In this document: piece by piece, positions 11,899 through 22,369 of the stretch
How the letters are laid out: the number at the start of each line of letters is the position of its first letter
Position numbering within the stretch: position 1 is the first letter of the stretch
Source of the DNA: Sarcophilus harrisii
Taxonomy: Eukaryota > Chordata > Mammalia > Dasyuromorphia > Dasyuridae
Length of the DNA stretch: 64,000 nt
Assembly: GCF_902635505.1 (NCBI RefSeq)
Contig: NC_045431.1
Span: 16,523,001 to 16,587,000, forward strand
Reading direction: 5' to 3'
Notes under the pieces: generated by a model
The model's database searches: none
What the model was told of the DNA's origin: nothing
Seen by the model: the letters and a program-made list of their open reading frames with translations, nothing else
Made by a program: the position numbers and the translations under genes

Positions 11899-11973
11899 GC
11901 CGTGCTCGCTGACCTTTCCACTTTAAAAGTCATGCCTCTTCTTCAAATTTTCCTTTTTGCTACTGTCACTTGA
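11899..11973 (+). CDS. TBC1D19: TBC1D19 terminal coding exon with stop
   Basis: The exon begins in phase 0 after a TTTGTTTGTTTCAG acceptor with an excellent pyrimidine tract. It encodes AVLADLSTLKVMPLL then QIFLFATVT and a TGA stop at 11971-11973. The same C-terminus is remembered for human TBC1D19, so the reading is complete and not truncated. It follows a 1.06-kb intron that is unusually free of repeats. The 3' UTR continues without an intron. Confidence 0.96.
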   Translation, partial: AVLADLSTLKVMPLLQIFLFATVT

Positions 11974-12078
11974 TCTTCTCCCAGGTCACTGACAACACAC
12001 CTCTAGTTTTTCATTAGAAACTAATCATGAACTATGCAATCTCTGCATAAAACCAAAATTAACCTCTGCATATCAACC

Positions 12079-12084
12079 AATAAA
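12079..12084 (+). promoter_or_regulatory. Proximal poly(A) signal AATAAA
   Basis: A canonical hexamer 106 bases after the TBC1D19 stop codon. The downstream sequence is only weakly T/G-rich, so use of this site is uncertain. Confidence 0.5.
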
Positions 12085-12316
12085 GATCATGTTCCCTTTG
12101 CAGTTAAACCCAAGTAGTTTTTCACTTTCTAAAACAATAGCTTTGCACATCAAATGTTGCACTGCATGCTGCTGAATTTCATCAAAAGAGAAAGAATTTT
12201 CATGATAATATGGAGAGATGTTCACTTGTGCATAATGTATATATGTATCAATACATATAAATACTGATCCGTAGAGGGCATGTAACAGTATATGCAATAA
12301 GAAATGAAAATACTGT

Positions 12317-12322
12317 AATAAA
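12317..12322 (+). promoter_or_regulatory. Distal poly(A) signal AATAAA
   Basis: A second canonical hexamer 344 bases after the stop, followed at once by CTCTGTGAGAGC, a modest GU-rich downstream element. It is a better candidate for the main cleavage site than the proximal signal. Confidence 0.5.
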
Positions 12323-12340
12323 CTCTGTGAGAGCTAATGT

Positions 12341-13300
12341 AGCTCCTATGATGATTCTCTTACATCAGGTTAAAGATTCTTCTCCAGATAATGTATTATT
12401 TTGTCTTTTGAATTGGCTTTCATTCAAAGCCAGAGAAAAACTTGAATCGGAAACTGCCTTAAATGAAAATAGAATTTTAACTCTTTGTCCATATTTTCAT
12501 CAACTTCTCTTTTTAAAGGGGGTCTGATCGGTCCTTCTCTATTTAACTTCACCCTTAAAAGAATTCCACTGTCAGAGGACAACTACGATTATCTCCATAT
12601 CATTCCCTCATTCAATTTGAAAAATCTCTGGAGAAAATGAGGTGCCTTTTTTGTACTTCTCTGTCTTCTTCATCCTGGTTGGGAGACTTGGTGCTGCTGT
12701 AGTCAGTTAGCCCAAACTCTGCAACCTTGGAACTCTACAAGGAGAGCGCTCAAGTGAAAGAACTGGGAGCATGTCTAACTCTGGCAGTGTCTCAGCTAAC
12801 TATGTTCACGTCCAGAGCGGAGCCACCGAGAGAACTAGAAGTACAAGCAAGTTGTCCTTTTGTTCAGAGCTAGAAAATCGGGCAGTGTGTAAGCAGGTGC
12901 ATTTTGATTGCGGTTGAATGTGAAAAGGCATTTTTTGTTTTAACCCCCAGATAAGAGATCTGCCATTTCTCTTAATACGGAACAAAAGTAGATAAACAAA
13001 GTAAAAAACAGATATCCCTTAGGTTCACAATTAAGTCTCAAATTAGAGCGATTAATCATTTCATCAAAAAAACAGCCCCTGAATAGATGTACACTTTTTT
13101 GTAGCTTGCCTACTATTTCATTAAATTATATCCAAAGATCATTAATGAGTCGTTTATTTGTAAAGCGTGAATTATTTAAGATGATTTATGAGGTGTATCA
13201 TCATTGAAGCAGTTCCAAGGGTTAGAAGGTAAGTATGATCATTATGGCTAAGAAATATATTTGCTATATATTGCTATTCCCTAAATTTGATCTGCCAAGA
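12341..13300. other. Repeat-free AT-rich downstream block, candidate conserved non-coding DNA
   Basis: No repeat family is recognised. The block carries many ATTA/TAAT cores and scattered CpGs, notably at 12930-13200. The 12928-13072 part has a second copy near 15.0 kb. It may be an enhancer, or an extended 3' UTR of TBC1D19. Confidence 0.35.
12928..13072 (+). repeat. Segment duplicated at 15.0 kb (copy 1, probable source)
   Basis: Shares the ordered blocks 'agagatctgccatttct', 'ggaacaaaagta', 'gatatcc' and 'gttaatcatttcat' (with single changes) with 15005-15156. It sits in unique-looking DNA, so it is the likelier original. Confidence 0.75.
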
Positions 13301-13374
13301 AGAAAATTTTGAAAATTCAAAACTTGTGGTTGATTCTTCAAGAAAATTGTTATAAGCATAGTAACGTCATTTCC

Positions 13375-13535
13375 CCCTTTTTTACTAAAGCTTTTTATTT
13401 TCGGAACATATGCATGGATAATTTTTCAACATTGACCCTTGGAAAATCTTGTGTTCCAAATTTCCACCCCCTTTTTCCCACCCCCTCCCTTAGATGGCAA
13501 GTAATACAATATGATATAGTAACATCATTATTTAA
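13375..13535 (-). mobile_element. L1 3' end, antisense, 5'-truncated
   Basis: Begins 'actaaagctttttattttc', continues 'catggataatttttcaacat' and the C-rich 'cccaccccctccctta', and ends in 'gatggcaagtaatacaatat'. This is the standard 3' UTR of the younger L1s in this window. Confidence 0.85.
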
Positions 13536-13829
13536 AAAAAAAAACATAAAATGTGAGAGACTTGCCCTAAATTCTTAGCCTTTTATAGATCAGAACCAAA
13601 TTAACAAAAAAAGAATGCTTTCTCCCCCTCTTCCCCATAACCCTTTAGACTATCTAGATTCCTAGAACTATCTGAACTTCTGCCATTTTTGACACCATTT
13701 TTCTTCCTATTTTGTTAATAATTTTAATAGAATATACTCCAAATCTCAGTACTTCCTAAAACTTTTAATAGTTTTGGGCATAGTCTTCATACATGTGGTA
13801 AATGTGCAATTCTGCTCATTTTGTTGTGC

Positions 13830-14010
13830 ATCATTTGACTATGATAGCACTTTGTGGATTTTGCTCCATACAACAACCCTAGAAGGTAGGTACTATTATC
13901 ATCTTCATTATATAGATGAGGAAATTGAGTTCTTAGTGGTGTTAGTAAAGTGAGTCAGGATTTGAAATCCAGGAACTGCAGTCTATCTGCTGGGCCATGC
14001 TATGGTCTCT
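13830..14010 (-). mobile_element. MIR-type SINE, antisense
   Basis: Contains 'acaacaaccctagaaggtag', 'tactattatcatcttcatta' and 'agatgaggaaattgag'. Confidence 0.65.
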
Positions 14011-14289
14011 GTTCCTGTTTCCTCACGTGCTATGGTTGATCCTCCATGAAGTCTTTTGGCTTTAGTTCCTTTGAGACCACACTAGTTGGGAGCTGACAGA
14101 GTAATCAGCTGGTGCCATCATGGTTTGTACACCCAAAGCTGATCTCCCCCCAAGAATTCTAAAGTCAAAGCCCATCTGTACGAAATACCCATCTCGTTCT
14201 CTTTTTTCAAAAGTACTACTTTTGATGATTTGTGTTTCTATCTCCTCATTTCTTCAAGTTGCTAGTCTTTAGGATAACCACTAACTTCA

Positions 14290-14465
14290 TTTCTGAGAGT
14301 AGGCTTTCTTGACCTTCAGCGCACTGGTGAAGCCCATAGACCACTTGTTGGAGTAAGGTTTTTAATTGCGTAAAACAGAATATGTAGAATTACAAAGGAA
14401 AACAATTCTATTGAAATCCAATTATCATTTTTTAAAAAACTAAATTCATGAACCCCATCCCAATA
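14290..14465 (-). mobile_element. Non-autonomous hAT-like element (copy 1 of 3)
   Basis: Same family as 31749-31930 and, in opposite orientation, 33750-33950. Landmarks are 'ctggtgaagcccatagacca', 'acaaaggaaaacaattctat', 'tgaaatccaattatcatttt' and 'ttcatgaaccccat'. The ends are decayed. Confidence 0.5.
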
Positions 14466-14499
14466 GAGGCCACCTACCATCCTCCAGAAGTCCAGAACT

Positions 14500-14625
14500 A
14501 ACAGCAGAAACTGGGGAATCTAGTGTTAATTCTGCCCCTAACCAGTTATGTGACCTTGGGAGAAGAATATTTCAGGGCATCAGATGCCTCATCCACAAAA
14601 AGAAAATAAATGATCCTACTATGTG
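14500..14625 (+). mobile_element. MIR-type SINE fragment, sense
   Basis: Contains 'agttatgtgaccttgggaga' followed by 'gatgcctcatccacaaaa'. Confidence 0.5.
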
Positions 14626-15004
14626 ATAGGGATTCTGTTACAGGCTGGGGATTTCAATACAAAAATGAGGTCATTCTTGACACTAAGCCAGCATTTTCAA
14701 GGGAACAGTACACTTGAAGATGATAATGAAGATTGGGGGAATCAAGAAAGGTTTCTTGACATAGTTGGCATGTGAACTGAGCCTTGAAGTGAGCTGGAGA
14801 TTTCCAGGGGAGCAGAAGTGAAGAATGAGAATAATCATGGGATTTTTGGTGGGGGGAGGTGGGGAGAGAGATGAGATTATTCTAGTCATGGGAGTGTTGG
14901 GGGAGGGGAGAGAGAGAACTGATGTAAAGGCATAAAGTAGGACACAGGCTGATGTGTGTGGGGAACATCGAGCAGTCAGATTTAGTTAGAACATTTTGTT
15001 ATAG

Positions 15005-15063
15005 AATTTTTATTGTAACTCCCAGAAAAGAGATCTGCCATTTCTTTAATGTGGAACAAAAGT

Positions 15064-15100
<37 letters not shown>

Positions 15101-15156
15101 AGAACGATATCCTTTAATTTCATAAGTCTTATTAGAGATGTTAATCATTTCATTAA
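15005..15156 (+). repeat. Second copy of the 12.93-13.07 kb segment, inserted into an L2 fossil
   Basis: Co-linear with 12928-13072, with an internal A-run grown to about 31 A (15069-15099). It is flanked by 'aacattttgttatag' (14990-15004) and 'aacatttattatag' (15157-15170), which look like a decayed target-site duplication, so retroposition is likely. Confidence 0.65.
15069..15099. repeat. Poly(A) run
   Basis: About 31 A in a row, inside the duplicated segment. It is an expansion of a 6-A run in the 13.0-kb copy. Confidence 0.9.
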
Positions 15157-15764
15157 AACATTTATTATAGTTCATAAGAGGCAAGGTCAAGTGTAATCAT
15201 CTTAGAAAGAGAGGTGGCTACCAGATTTTGCACGATTTTAAAGAACACAGGAGAGTTTATATTTTAACCTAAAGTCATCAGATATTTTTTTGAGCAGGAG
15301 AAGGATATAGTCATGGCAACTGTGTGGATGATGGCGTTAACTCATAATTTTGAGATGTGACTGGGGTGGGAGGTGATTGTAGAGTTGCCTTACTTGAATC
15401 CTCGTGTTGCCATTAGTCTTTTTCAGGAACAATGAACAAGAAGTCCTAGATTGGAGGTTGAGGGAGTCATTCCTTATCCCAACCTAGCTGACCAGCCCCA
15501 GATTGTTTTATTCCATCCAATTATCATCCACCAAAATATCAGGGTCTCAAGACAATCTTGTCATTTATTTATATATCTCCAGTACCACTGTGCACAAACT
15601 TCCCTCCCCTTTCTATCTTTTGTTAAGAGAAAAAGAAATCAATATTAACATTGCTTCTGGAAAAAAAAAAACATAGCAATTTACCACTCTATTATTCTAC
15701 TCAATAATTCTGTAGATCAGAGCTCCCTTCCCTGGCCACCATTCCCTGATATTGTCCTTGTAGA

Positions 15765-15885
15765 AGAGTTGGGACTTTTAGATTTGTATCACTAGTTCTA
15801 ACTTTTAGATTTGTATTACCAGGGTTTAATAATTCCTAGGACCTGAAAGATGCTTAATAAGTGCTAATTGGTTGTCAGATTGAAG
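15765..15885 (+). mobile_element. L2-type LINE 3' tail, sense
   Basis: Ends with 'ctgaaagatgcttaataagt' and 'gctaattggttgtcagattg', the usual L2 tail. A small internal duplication of 'acttttagatttgtat' is visible. Confidence 0.5.
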
Positions 15886-16309
15886 GGAGGTAGATTAAAA
15901 AAAAACTCCTAGGAGGCTATTATAAGTGATGAGCATCTGAAGAGGGATCCTTATGGTTTGAGTACAGGGAAGCTGATTGGGATTGGATATGGACCGTGAT
16001 CAGTTGCATCCATCATTTAGACTAAATCTCTATTGTTCTGTTGATCTCTGCCATGGCTGCCTCCCCACCATTGGGTCCTACATCTAGGAAAAGATTACTA
16101 AATCATCTCTAAAGTACCTGACAGCTGTCACATCACATAAACTCAGTTTCCTTCCAGGTCAAAACAGTTACTATTCCGTCTAATGAGAAACTCTTCCTTT
16201 AGAGTAAATGAGCTCCAATCTATCAATAGCCTTATATCCTCCAGTTGCCTTCAAAGTGGTTTAGCCCTGATGCTTGAGACCTGCTTGGTCCATCCCTATA
16301 TTCTCATTG

Positions 16310-16425
16310 AGCAGAAGTGGACCAGTTTCTGGAGCTCATTTTCCTCATCTGTAGAATGGCATTGAATCAGATGATCTTCTGGAGTCCTTCCAGCTCTAAC
16401 CTTCTGATCCTGTGATCCTCCTATT
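16310..16425 (+). mobile_element. MIR-type SINE 3' half, sense
   Basis: Contains 'ttttcctcatctgtagaatg', 'gatcttctggagtccttcca' and 'gctctaaccttctgatcctg'. Confidence 0.65.
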
Positions 16426-16429
16426 GTGC

Positions 16430-17515
16430 TATGGGGAAGAGGTACACTTAAAGAATACAGACTGTGTTGTTGCCTGCTGTTATTTCCAGCCCAGTGCTCT
16501 ATTGATGAGGTCATGCTTATTTGCATAGAAACTCTGCTGTCATAGTCAATTTCCAGAAAAAAAAATATTGAAGACATAAGGAAATTTGTTTAAGGACATC
16601 ACAAAAGGGGTTATGATATGGAGATTTCATTAAGTAGCACCTGAAATAATGGCAACATTATTTAAGAATTTAGGGGAGAAAAAACAAAGAGGTAAAATCA
16701 AAGGCAAGGAGGGAAGCCTGAGCTCTACTCAAGTGAGGAGAGTTTGGAGGAAAGTCTTGGAGTGAGGAAGTCTGCCGAGCTTGTGCAAAGTCATGGCAGC
16801 CTCCATGTTCTTAGACTCTAGGAAAAGTCAGGGCAGAACACAAGCATTTCCAGTCAAAGTAACTCTAGCTTCTAGAAAATCTTTTTCAGGAAAAATGGAG
16901 AATATCTGATGAACTGCTCACACTAAAGGATTAAAATGGTGTTATGTCCAGGAGACATATAATTGTTTAAGAGGTCCACTTTCATCATCTTCCTCAGTTT
17001 TGCCAATGTTAATTGATTTAAATATCAAGGTAGAGAAGCTTTCTGTGCAAGATGACTAATATCCAGAATCTTTTCTGTTTGGGTGTAGAGAGGTTAGTGA
17101 GAAAATGTTGAATGTCTGAAGACAGGGAGAAAAAATATAAGAGGAGGATGTGATGTAGGACATTTTGATGAATTGTCACTTTGCTAAGGGTGGATTAGTT
17201 TACCTTTAACAGAACATGGACAAACAAATACTATCATAGGGTATTTTCTGTACTTTGAATCTTGGAAGTTGTCATTAGATAGAATGACAAGTGTCAATAA
17301 TACTTTGCTAGATTTATGAAAGTTGGTTTTAGGGACAGCATGGAGTAGTGAATTGAAAGCAAGACTTCAAGTATTACTTCTGAATGAAATGTCACTTATT
17401 TTCTCTGTATTCTAAGCAACTTGAAGGGACAGATAGATGGATGGACAGATGGATGAATGGTTGAAAAATTTAAAAATCTAGTCTCCATATTTCAAAGTAT
17501 CTTGTAAAATATAAC
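16430..17515. other. Intergenic stretch without recognised genes
   Basis: AT-rich sequence with a GGAT/GACA-type simple tract at about 17428-17460 and a weak MIR-like patch near 17330-17400. I see no exon or clear repeat otherwise. Confidence 0.4.
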
Positions 17516-17517
17516 AG

Positions 17518-17712
17518 TGCCTCCCGAACCATCACCAGTCATCTTGACTTTTGTCTTGACACTAGAATTCAGTGACTCTGGAGGAGGGAGTAAAGCTGAC
17601 TATTTTACTCAACTCTGCTTAACCTAAATCCAATTCACTTGAAAGTCAATACATCACGCTCATGATGTCATTGATACCCTTTGAGAATAAAGGGCAAACA
17701 CCACAATAACAA
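17518..17712 (+). mobile_element. RTE (Mar1-type) 3' segment, sense
   Basis: 'accatcaccagtcatcttga', 'tctggaggagggagtaaagc', 'catgatgtcattgatac' and 'gagaataaagggcaaacacc' follow the order of a common marsupial RTE-tailed repeat. Confidence 0.6.
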
Positions 17713-17994
17713 GATCATAAAGAAGATACCTATGGGCTTCAGAAAAGGGAAGTTTCCTATCCAGGAGATCCTTACATCAGTGCAATCTCATGCTAGGACT
17801 CTATTACCACATGACTGATTTTCTTATAAAGAAATTTTGCTCCTAAAAGTGGCAATGACAAAATTAGGAAGATCCTAAGAATTAACTGAAAGAAAAATCA
17901 TTGCTTTTTCTCTTTAAACACATTTTTACATTTTGTTATTTTTTTTTTTCATCCAGGAATTTAATCTGCCTTAAGACTACAGGAACTAATCAAA

Positions 17995-18926
17995 CATTTA
18001 AAATTGTCTTGTTAAAAAAATAAGATGTAAGATAAATGGAGAGAGAGCTGGTCTCTGTAAGGAAGATAGAAAAGATAAAAATGGGCACATGATTTAGACA
18101 CTAAGGTTGATACCATAAGCAAATTATGGGAGAATGGAATAATTAACCTGTCAGATCTATAGTTAATGACCAAACAAGACAGTATTACTAGATATAAAAT
18201 TTATTTGATTATGTAAAATTTTAAAATTTTGCAAAAACACAACCAATGCAGCCAAAATTAGAAAGAAAGCAGAAAATTAGGGGGGGAAATTTTACAACAA
18301 ATGTTTCTGATAAAGGCCTCACTTCTCAAATATATAGAGATCTGAGTCAACTTTATAAGAACACAGATCATTCCTCAGTTAAGTGATCAAAAGATATGAA
18401 CAGACAGTTTTCAGATGAAAAAATCAAAAGATGACAAATAGTCAAAGGATATGAAGAAGCTTTCAGATGAAGAAATCAGAGCTATCTGTAATCATATAAA
18501 AGTGCTTTAAATCACTATTGATTAGAGAAATGCAAATTAAAACAACTCCGAAGTACCACCTCAGTTTACCAAATTGGTTTAATCTAACAGAAAAAGAAAA
18601 TGATAAATGTTGGAGAAAATATGGAAATAAAAACTGGGACACTAATCCACTCTTGGTGGAGCTGTGAATTGATCTGATCATTTTGGAGAGCAATTTGGAA
18701 CTATGTCCAAAGGAATAAAACTCTGTATGCTTTATGATCTAACAACAGCACCACTAGGTCTATATCCCAAAGAGATTTTTTTTTAATAAAAGAAAAAAAA
18801 CTATTTGTACAAAAATATAATAGCTCTTTTTTTGATGGCAAAAAATGGAAATTGAGGGGAACTTGTCATTTTGGGAATGGTTGAAAAATTGTGGTACGTG
18901 ATTGTGATGGTACACTATTGTGCTAT

Positions 18927-18958
<32 letters not shown>

Positions 18959-19415
18959 GAACAGGATCCTTTTACTCTAAGATGGAAAAATTAACATGAG
19001 CTAAGGCAACGTGAAGAGAGAAGAACCAGTAGAACAATGTAGACAGTGTGATGATTAACTATGAATGAGTTATCTATTCTCAGCAATGTAACAATACAAA
19101 ATAATTCCAAGAAACTTAGTTTGAAAAATGCTATCCCTCTCCAGAGAAAGGACTGATGGAGTCCGGATACAGATCAAAGCATACTATTTTTTGCTTTTTT
19201 ATGTTTTTTTTTAAATCTGTGTTTTTACAATCTGACTAATATGGAAATACATTTTGCATGCTTGCACATGTATAACCTATATCAAATTTCTTGCTGCCTC
19301 AGGGAACAGGAAGATGAAGGATGAAGGAGAGAATTTACAACTCAAAAACTTTTTAAAAGAATGTTAAAAATTGTTTTTATAGACAATTGGGGAAAAATAA
19401 ATATATTTTTAGAAG
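17995..19415 (+). mobile_element. Old L1 fragment: ORF2 C-terminal region plus 3' UTR
   Basis: DNA landmarks of L1 ORF2 appear in order: 'aatgcaaattaaaacaactc', 'ttggagagcaatttggaact', and 'ctatatcccaaagagatt'. They are followed by a 3' UTR with 'cagagaaaggactgatggag', 'aaatacattttgcatgcttg' and a terminal 'aaaaataaatatatttt'. The reading frame is badly decayed. A T-run (18928-18955) interrupts the ORF2 part. Older than the L1 at 21 kb. Confidence 0.8.
18928..18955. repeat. Poly(T) run inside an L1 fossil
   Basis: About 28 T in a row, replacing L1 sequence. This is either a secondary A-tailed insertion on the minus strand that has lost its body, or slippage. Confidence 0.85.
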
Positions 19416-19484
19416 GTGATACTCTGTTTTAGAAAGAAAATTTCCTTATCTGGGAGTTGTCTCTTCTAATGAAATAATAGCACC

Positions 19485-19600
19485 TGTGCATCTTTGGCTA
19501 ATCCCTTCCACACTGGATTGATTTTCCTCTTCTGTAAATGATGACCTTGAGTGGGCTTCTGAGGTCCTTTGATTTTAAACCCTATCATCCAGAGATCATA
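19485..19600 (+). mobile_element. MIR-type SINE fragment, sense
   Basis: Contains 'gattttcctcttctgtaaat' and 'ttctgaggtcctttgatttt'. Confidence 0.45.
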
Positions 19601-20600
19601 ATGAATAAGTCTATGGATCTGAGTGGCTGGGATATGTTTTAAGTTGTAGAATCTCCTATTTAAAATTAGATGATCTTATCTGTCTAGGGTGTTATTTGGA
19701 TATGGTTTTGCTTGAAAATGGAAACGTAGTTTTAATACTTTATGCCTTGAATAGAAAACAATGTCCAATTTTCAGAATTCTCCAAAAAGGAAATTTTTAA
19801 AAGTTATTATCTTAAAAGCAATAATATCATTAAAAAGAAAAAAAAGCTATTTAAATTATTTATTGTCCTATTCAAGATAGATTCAGAAAGAGTATTAAAT
19901 GTAGTATCCATAATTGTTTAAGAAGCACCCTCATAATATATAGGAATAAGCAGAGTCCCACAGAGGAAAGTTTTCTATACGTTAGGAAATAATCCCCTAT
20001 CTTTCAGAGGAACCAGAATATTCTGAGTGCTAATAGTTCACTCAAGGACAGGAGGCCTTGGCTGTGATGGAAGGGATAATGCTCAGCTCAGACATGTGGC
20101 TGGGAGGACAGTGTATTCACGTGCTCCAGGATGGGCACATTCTCTGCAGCCTGGGGAAGAATACATTTCCATCTTCAGGTAAGCTGTCTACAATACACTA
20201 GAGGACAAAGCATCTCTGATATTTTTCTGCCAAAAACCCTAGAGGTTAATTTAGGTTGCCTCTTTTTTTCAAAAAGCAAAATATGAAATGAAGTAGAGAG
20301 TGCTAAAAAATTCAGTTCATCAGGAACAGTATGTGAATACTTGCCAGAAATATGTGCCCAGTGAGGAAGTCAGAGTAGAATTCTGATTTAAAAACTAGAG
20401 ATTATTTCTTTGTATTATTTCTATAAAATAATACTTTCGATAAAAAATACCTCCTATTATTTCTATGAAAAGATGCTTTATTTTACAAATTATTTCCTTT
20501 AAATAACAAGCAAATAAATAACAAGTTAACCATTCTTAAATATTAATAATAAGTGTACGACTTCATCAGTTTGTGAATCCCCTCAATGGAAATTAGGATC
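19600..20600. other. Intergenic stretch with one exon-like segment
   Basis: No interspersed repeat is recognised. 20008-20178 has a fair acceptor (ctatctttcag) and a strong donor (cttcag|gtaagc), but all three frames are closed. It could be a non-coding exon or chance. Confidence 0.3.
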
Positions 20601-20629
20601 CATCCTTGTCTACCTATCCTGTGTAATTC

Positions 20630-20932
20630 TTATCCGTGTCCTCCCAAAAACTTGTGACAGGATTTGCTCTCGACATCATAAGTGTCTTTCTCAAGTTCAT
20701 CAAACATGGCGAAAGTACCAGTGGAATCCAAGTGCTGCCCACCAGTCTTCCCTTGCTTTTGCCACGTGACTTCCTCATATATGTTTTTGCTATGACATCT
20801 CTGCACCCATTCTTCTTTTAAAGTTCCCAGTTTGTAATGTTTTGCAGCCTGCTCAAGTGCTTCTCCATTGCCCTTTGTATGGTTTCTAGGTTCAGTTCTT
20901 TGGGACAATAGTGTTTTATGACTCACAGACAC
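20630..20932 (-). pseudogene. Possible coding relic (100-codon open frame), parent not recognised
   Basis: The minus strand has an open frame of 100 codons with protein-like composition (for example KLGTLKEEWVQRCHSK and DSTGTFAMFDELEKD). It does not look like the low-complexity or L1 shadow frames elsewhere. No splice sites or promoter were identified, and the frame ends in non-coding-looking DNA just before an L1 insertion. It may be a processed pseudogene or part of an unrecognised repeat. I could not name a parent, and a chance frame remains possible. Confidence 0.3.
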
Positions 20933-20974
20933 AATAATAATGGAAGAATATTGGCATTAAAAAGGCAGGTCTTA

Positions 20975-21838
20975 CTAATACATTGTTGATGGAATTGTGA
21001 ACACATCCAGCCATTCTGGAGAGCAGTTTGGAACTATGCTCAAAAAGTTATCGAACTGTGCATACCCTTTGATCCAGCAGTGTTACTACTGGGCTTATAT
21101 CCCAAAGAGATTATAAAGAAGGGAAAGGGACATGTATGTGCACAAATGTTTGTGGCAGCCCTTTTTGTAGTGGCCAGAAACTGGAAACTGAATGGATGCC
21201 CATCAATTGGAGAATGGCTGAATAAATTGTGGTATATGAAAATTATGGAATATTACTGTTCTGTAAGAAATGACCAACAGGATGATTTCAGAAAGGCCTG
21301 GAGAGACTTACACGAACTGATGCTGAGTGAAATGAGCAGGACCAGGAGATCATTATATACTTCAACAACAATACTAGATGATGACCAGTTCTGATGGACC
21401 TGGCCATCCTCAGCAACGAGATCAACCAAATCATTTCCAATGGAGCAGTAATGAACTGAACCAGCTATGCCCAGAGAAAGAACTCTGGGAGATGACTAAA
21501 AACCATTACATTGAATTCCCAATCCCTATATTTATGCCCACCTGCATTTTTGATTTCCTTCACAAGCTAATTGTACAATATTTCAGAGGCTGATTCTTTT
21601 TGTACAGCAAAATAACGTTTTGGTCAGGTATACTTATTGTGTATCTAATTTATATTTTAATGTATTTAACATCTACTGGTCATCCTGCCATCTAGGGGAG
21701 GGGGTGGGGGAGTAAGAGGTGAAAAATTGGAACAAGAGGTTTGGCAATTGTTAATGCTGTAAAGTTACCCATGCATATAACCTGTAAATAAAAGGCTATT
21801 AAATAAAAAAATAATAATAATAATAAATTAAAAAAAAT
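20975..21838 (+). mobile_element. L1 3' end (ORF2 C-terminus plus 3' UTR), first of a tandem pair
   Basis: A 5'-truncated, fairly young L1. 21080-21394 still encodes the ORF2 C-terminus without interruption, with landmarks SIGEWLNKLWYMKIMEYYC and AWRDLHELMLSEMSRTRRS. The G-rich 3' UTR ('gggagggggtgggggagt') and the tail 'ataaaaggctattaaataaa' follow. The left edge abuts the 16-bp site 'aaaaaggcaggtctta' at 20959-20974, which recurs only after the second copy. Confidence 0.93.
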
Positions 21839-22369
21839 AAATGACCAACAGGATGATTTCAGAAAGGCCTGGAGAGACTTACACGAACTGATGCTGAGTG
21901 AAACGAACAGAGCCAGGAGAGCATTATACACTTCAACAACAATACTATATGATGATTAATTCTTATGGACCTGGTCATCCTCAGCAATGAGATGAACCAA
22001 ATCAGTTCCACTAGAACTGAACCAGCTACACCCAAGGAAAGAACTCTGGGAGATGACCAAGAACCATTACATTGAATTCCCAATCCCTATATTTTTGCCC
22101 ACCTGCATTTTGGATTTCCTTCACAGACTAATTATACACTATTTCAGAGTCTGAATCTTTTTGTACAGCAAAATAACTGTTAGGACATGTATACTTATTG
22201 TGTATTTAATTTATACTTTGACATATTTAACATGTACTGGTCATCCTGCCATCTGAGGGAAGGGGTGGGGGGAAAGAGGGGAAAAATTGGAACAAAAGGT
22301 TTGGCAATTGTCAGTCCTATAAAATTACCCATGCATATAATTTCTAAGTAAAAAGCTATAATAATAATA
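21839..22369 (+). mobile_element. L1 3' end, second of a tandem pair
   Basis: Begins abruptly at 'atgaccaacaggatgatttc', ORF2 sequence also present in the first copy, and ends in the same 3' UTR with an (ATA)-rich tail. It directly follows the A-rich tail of the first copy. Its 3' end meets 'aaaaaggcaggtctta' (22370-22385), the matching half of the first copy's target-site duplication. It is a distinct subtype, differing in places from the first copy. Confidence 0.92.

Larger units (their letters stand above)
1..12340 (+). other. TBC1D19: 3' part of the TBC1D19 gene (four last coding exons, introns, 3' UTR)
   Basis: This is the 3' portion of a spliced + strand gene; its 5' exons lie before the window. 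The four exons have consensus splice sites and join in phase (92+116+71+75 bases) to give 117 residues and a stop. The peptide matches remembered mammalian TBC1D19, including the stretches QLFYHLREIGAQP, FSGYLATDQ and VMPLLQIFLFATVT. Introns are about 2.1, 7.8 and 1.1 kb. TBC1D19 is a TBC-domain protein, a family that stimulates GTP hydrolysis on Rab GTPases in membrane traffic. The catalytic arginine and glutamine motifs of TBC domains fall upstream of this window, so catalytic competence cannot be judged here. The human protein is about 526 residues, so roughly the last fifth is present. The 3' boundary at about 12340 is set by the second poly(A) signal and is approximate. Confidence 0.93.
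11974..12340 (+). other. TBC1D19: TBC1D19 3' untranslated region (minimum extent)
   Basis: This is AT-rich, repeat-free sequence after the stop codon. It holds two canonical AATAAA hexamers, so short (about 0.13 kb) and longer (about 0.37 kb) 3' UTR forms are possible. The true end is not visible without transcript data, and a longer UTR reaching toward 13.2 kb cannot be excluded. Confidence 0.6.
14626..15345 (-). mobile_element. L2-clade LINE, antisense, split by an insertion
   Basis: Family landmarks are 'gggattctgttacaggctgg', 'tgaactgagccttgaagtga' and, after the inserted segment, 'ggagagtttatattttaacc' and 'gagcaggagaaggatata'. The copy is interrupted at about 14990-15170 by the duplicated segment described separately. 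Confidence 0.55.
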
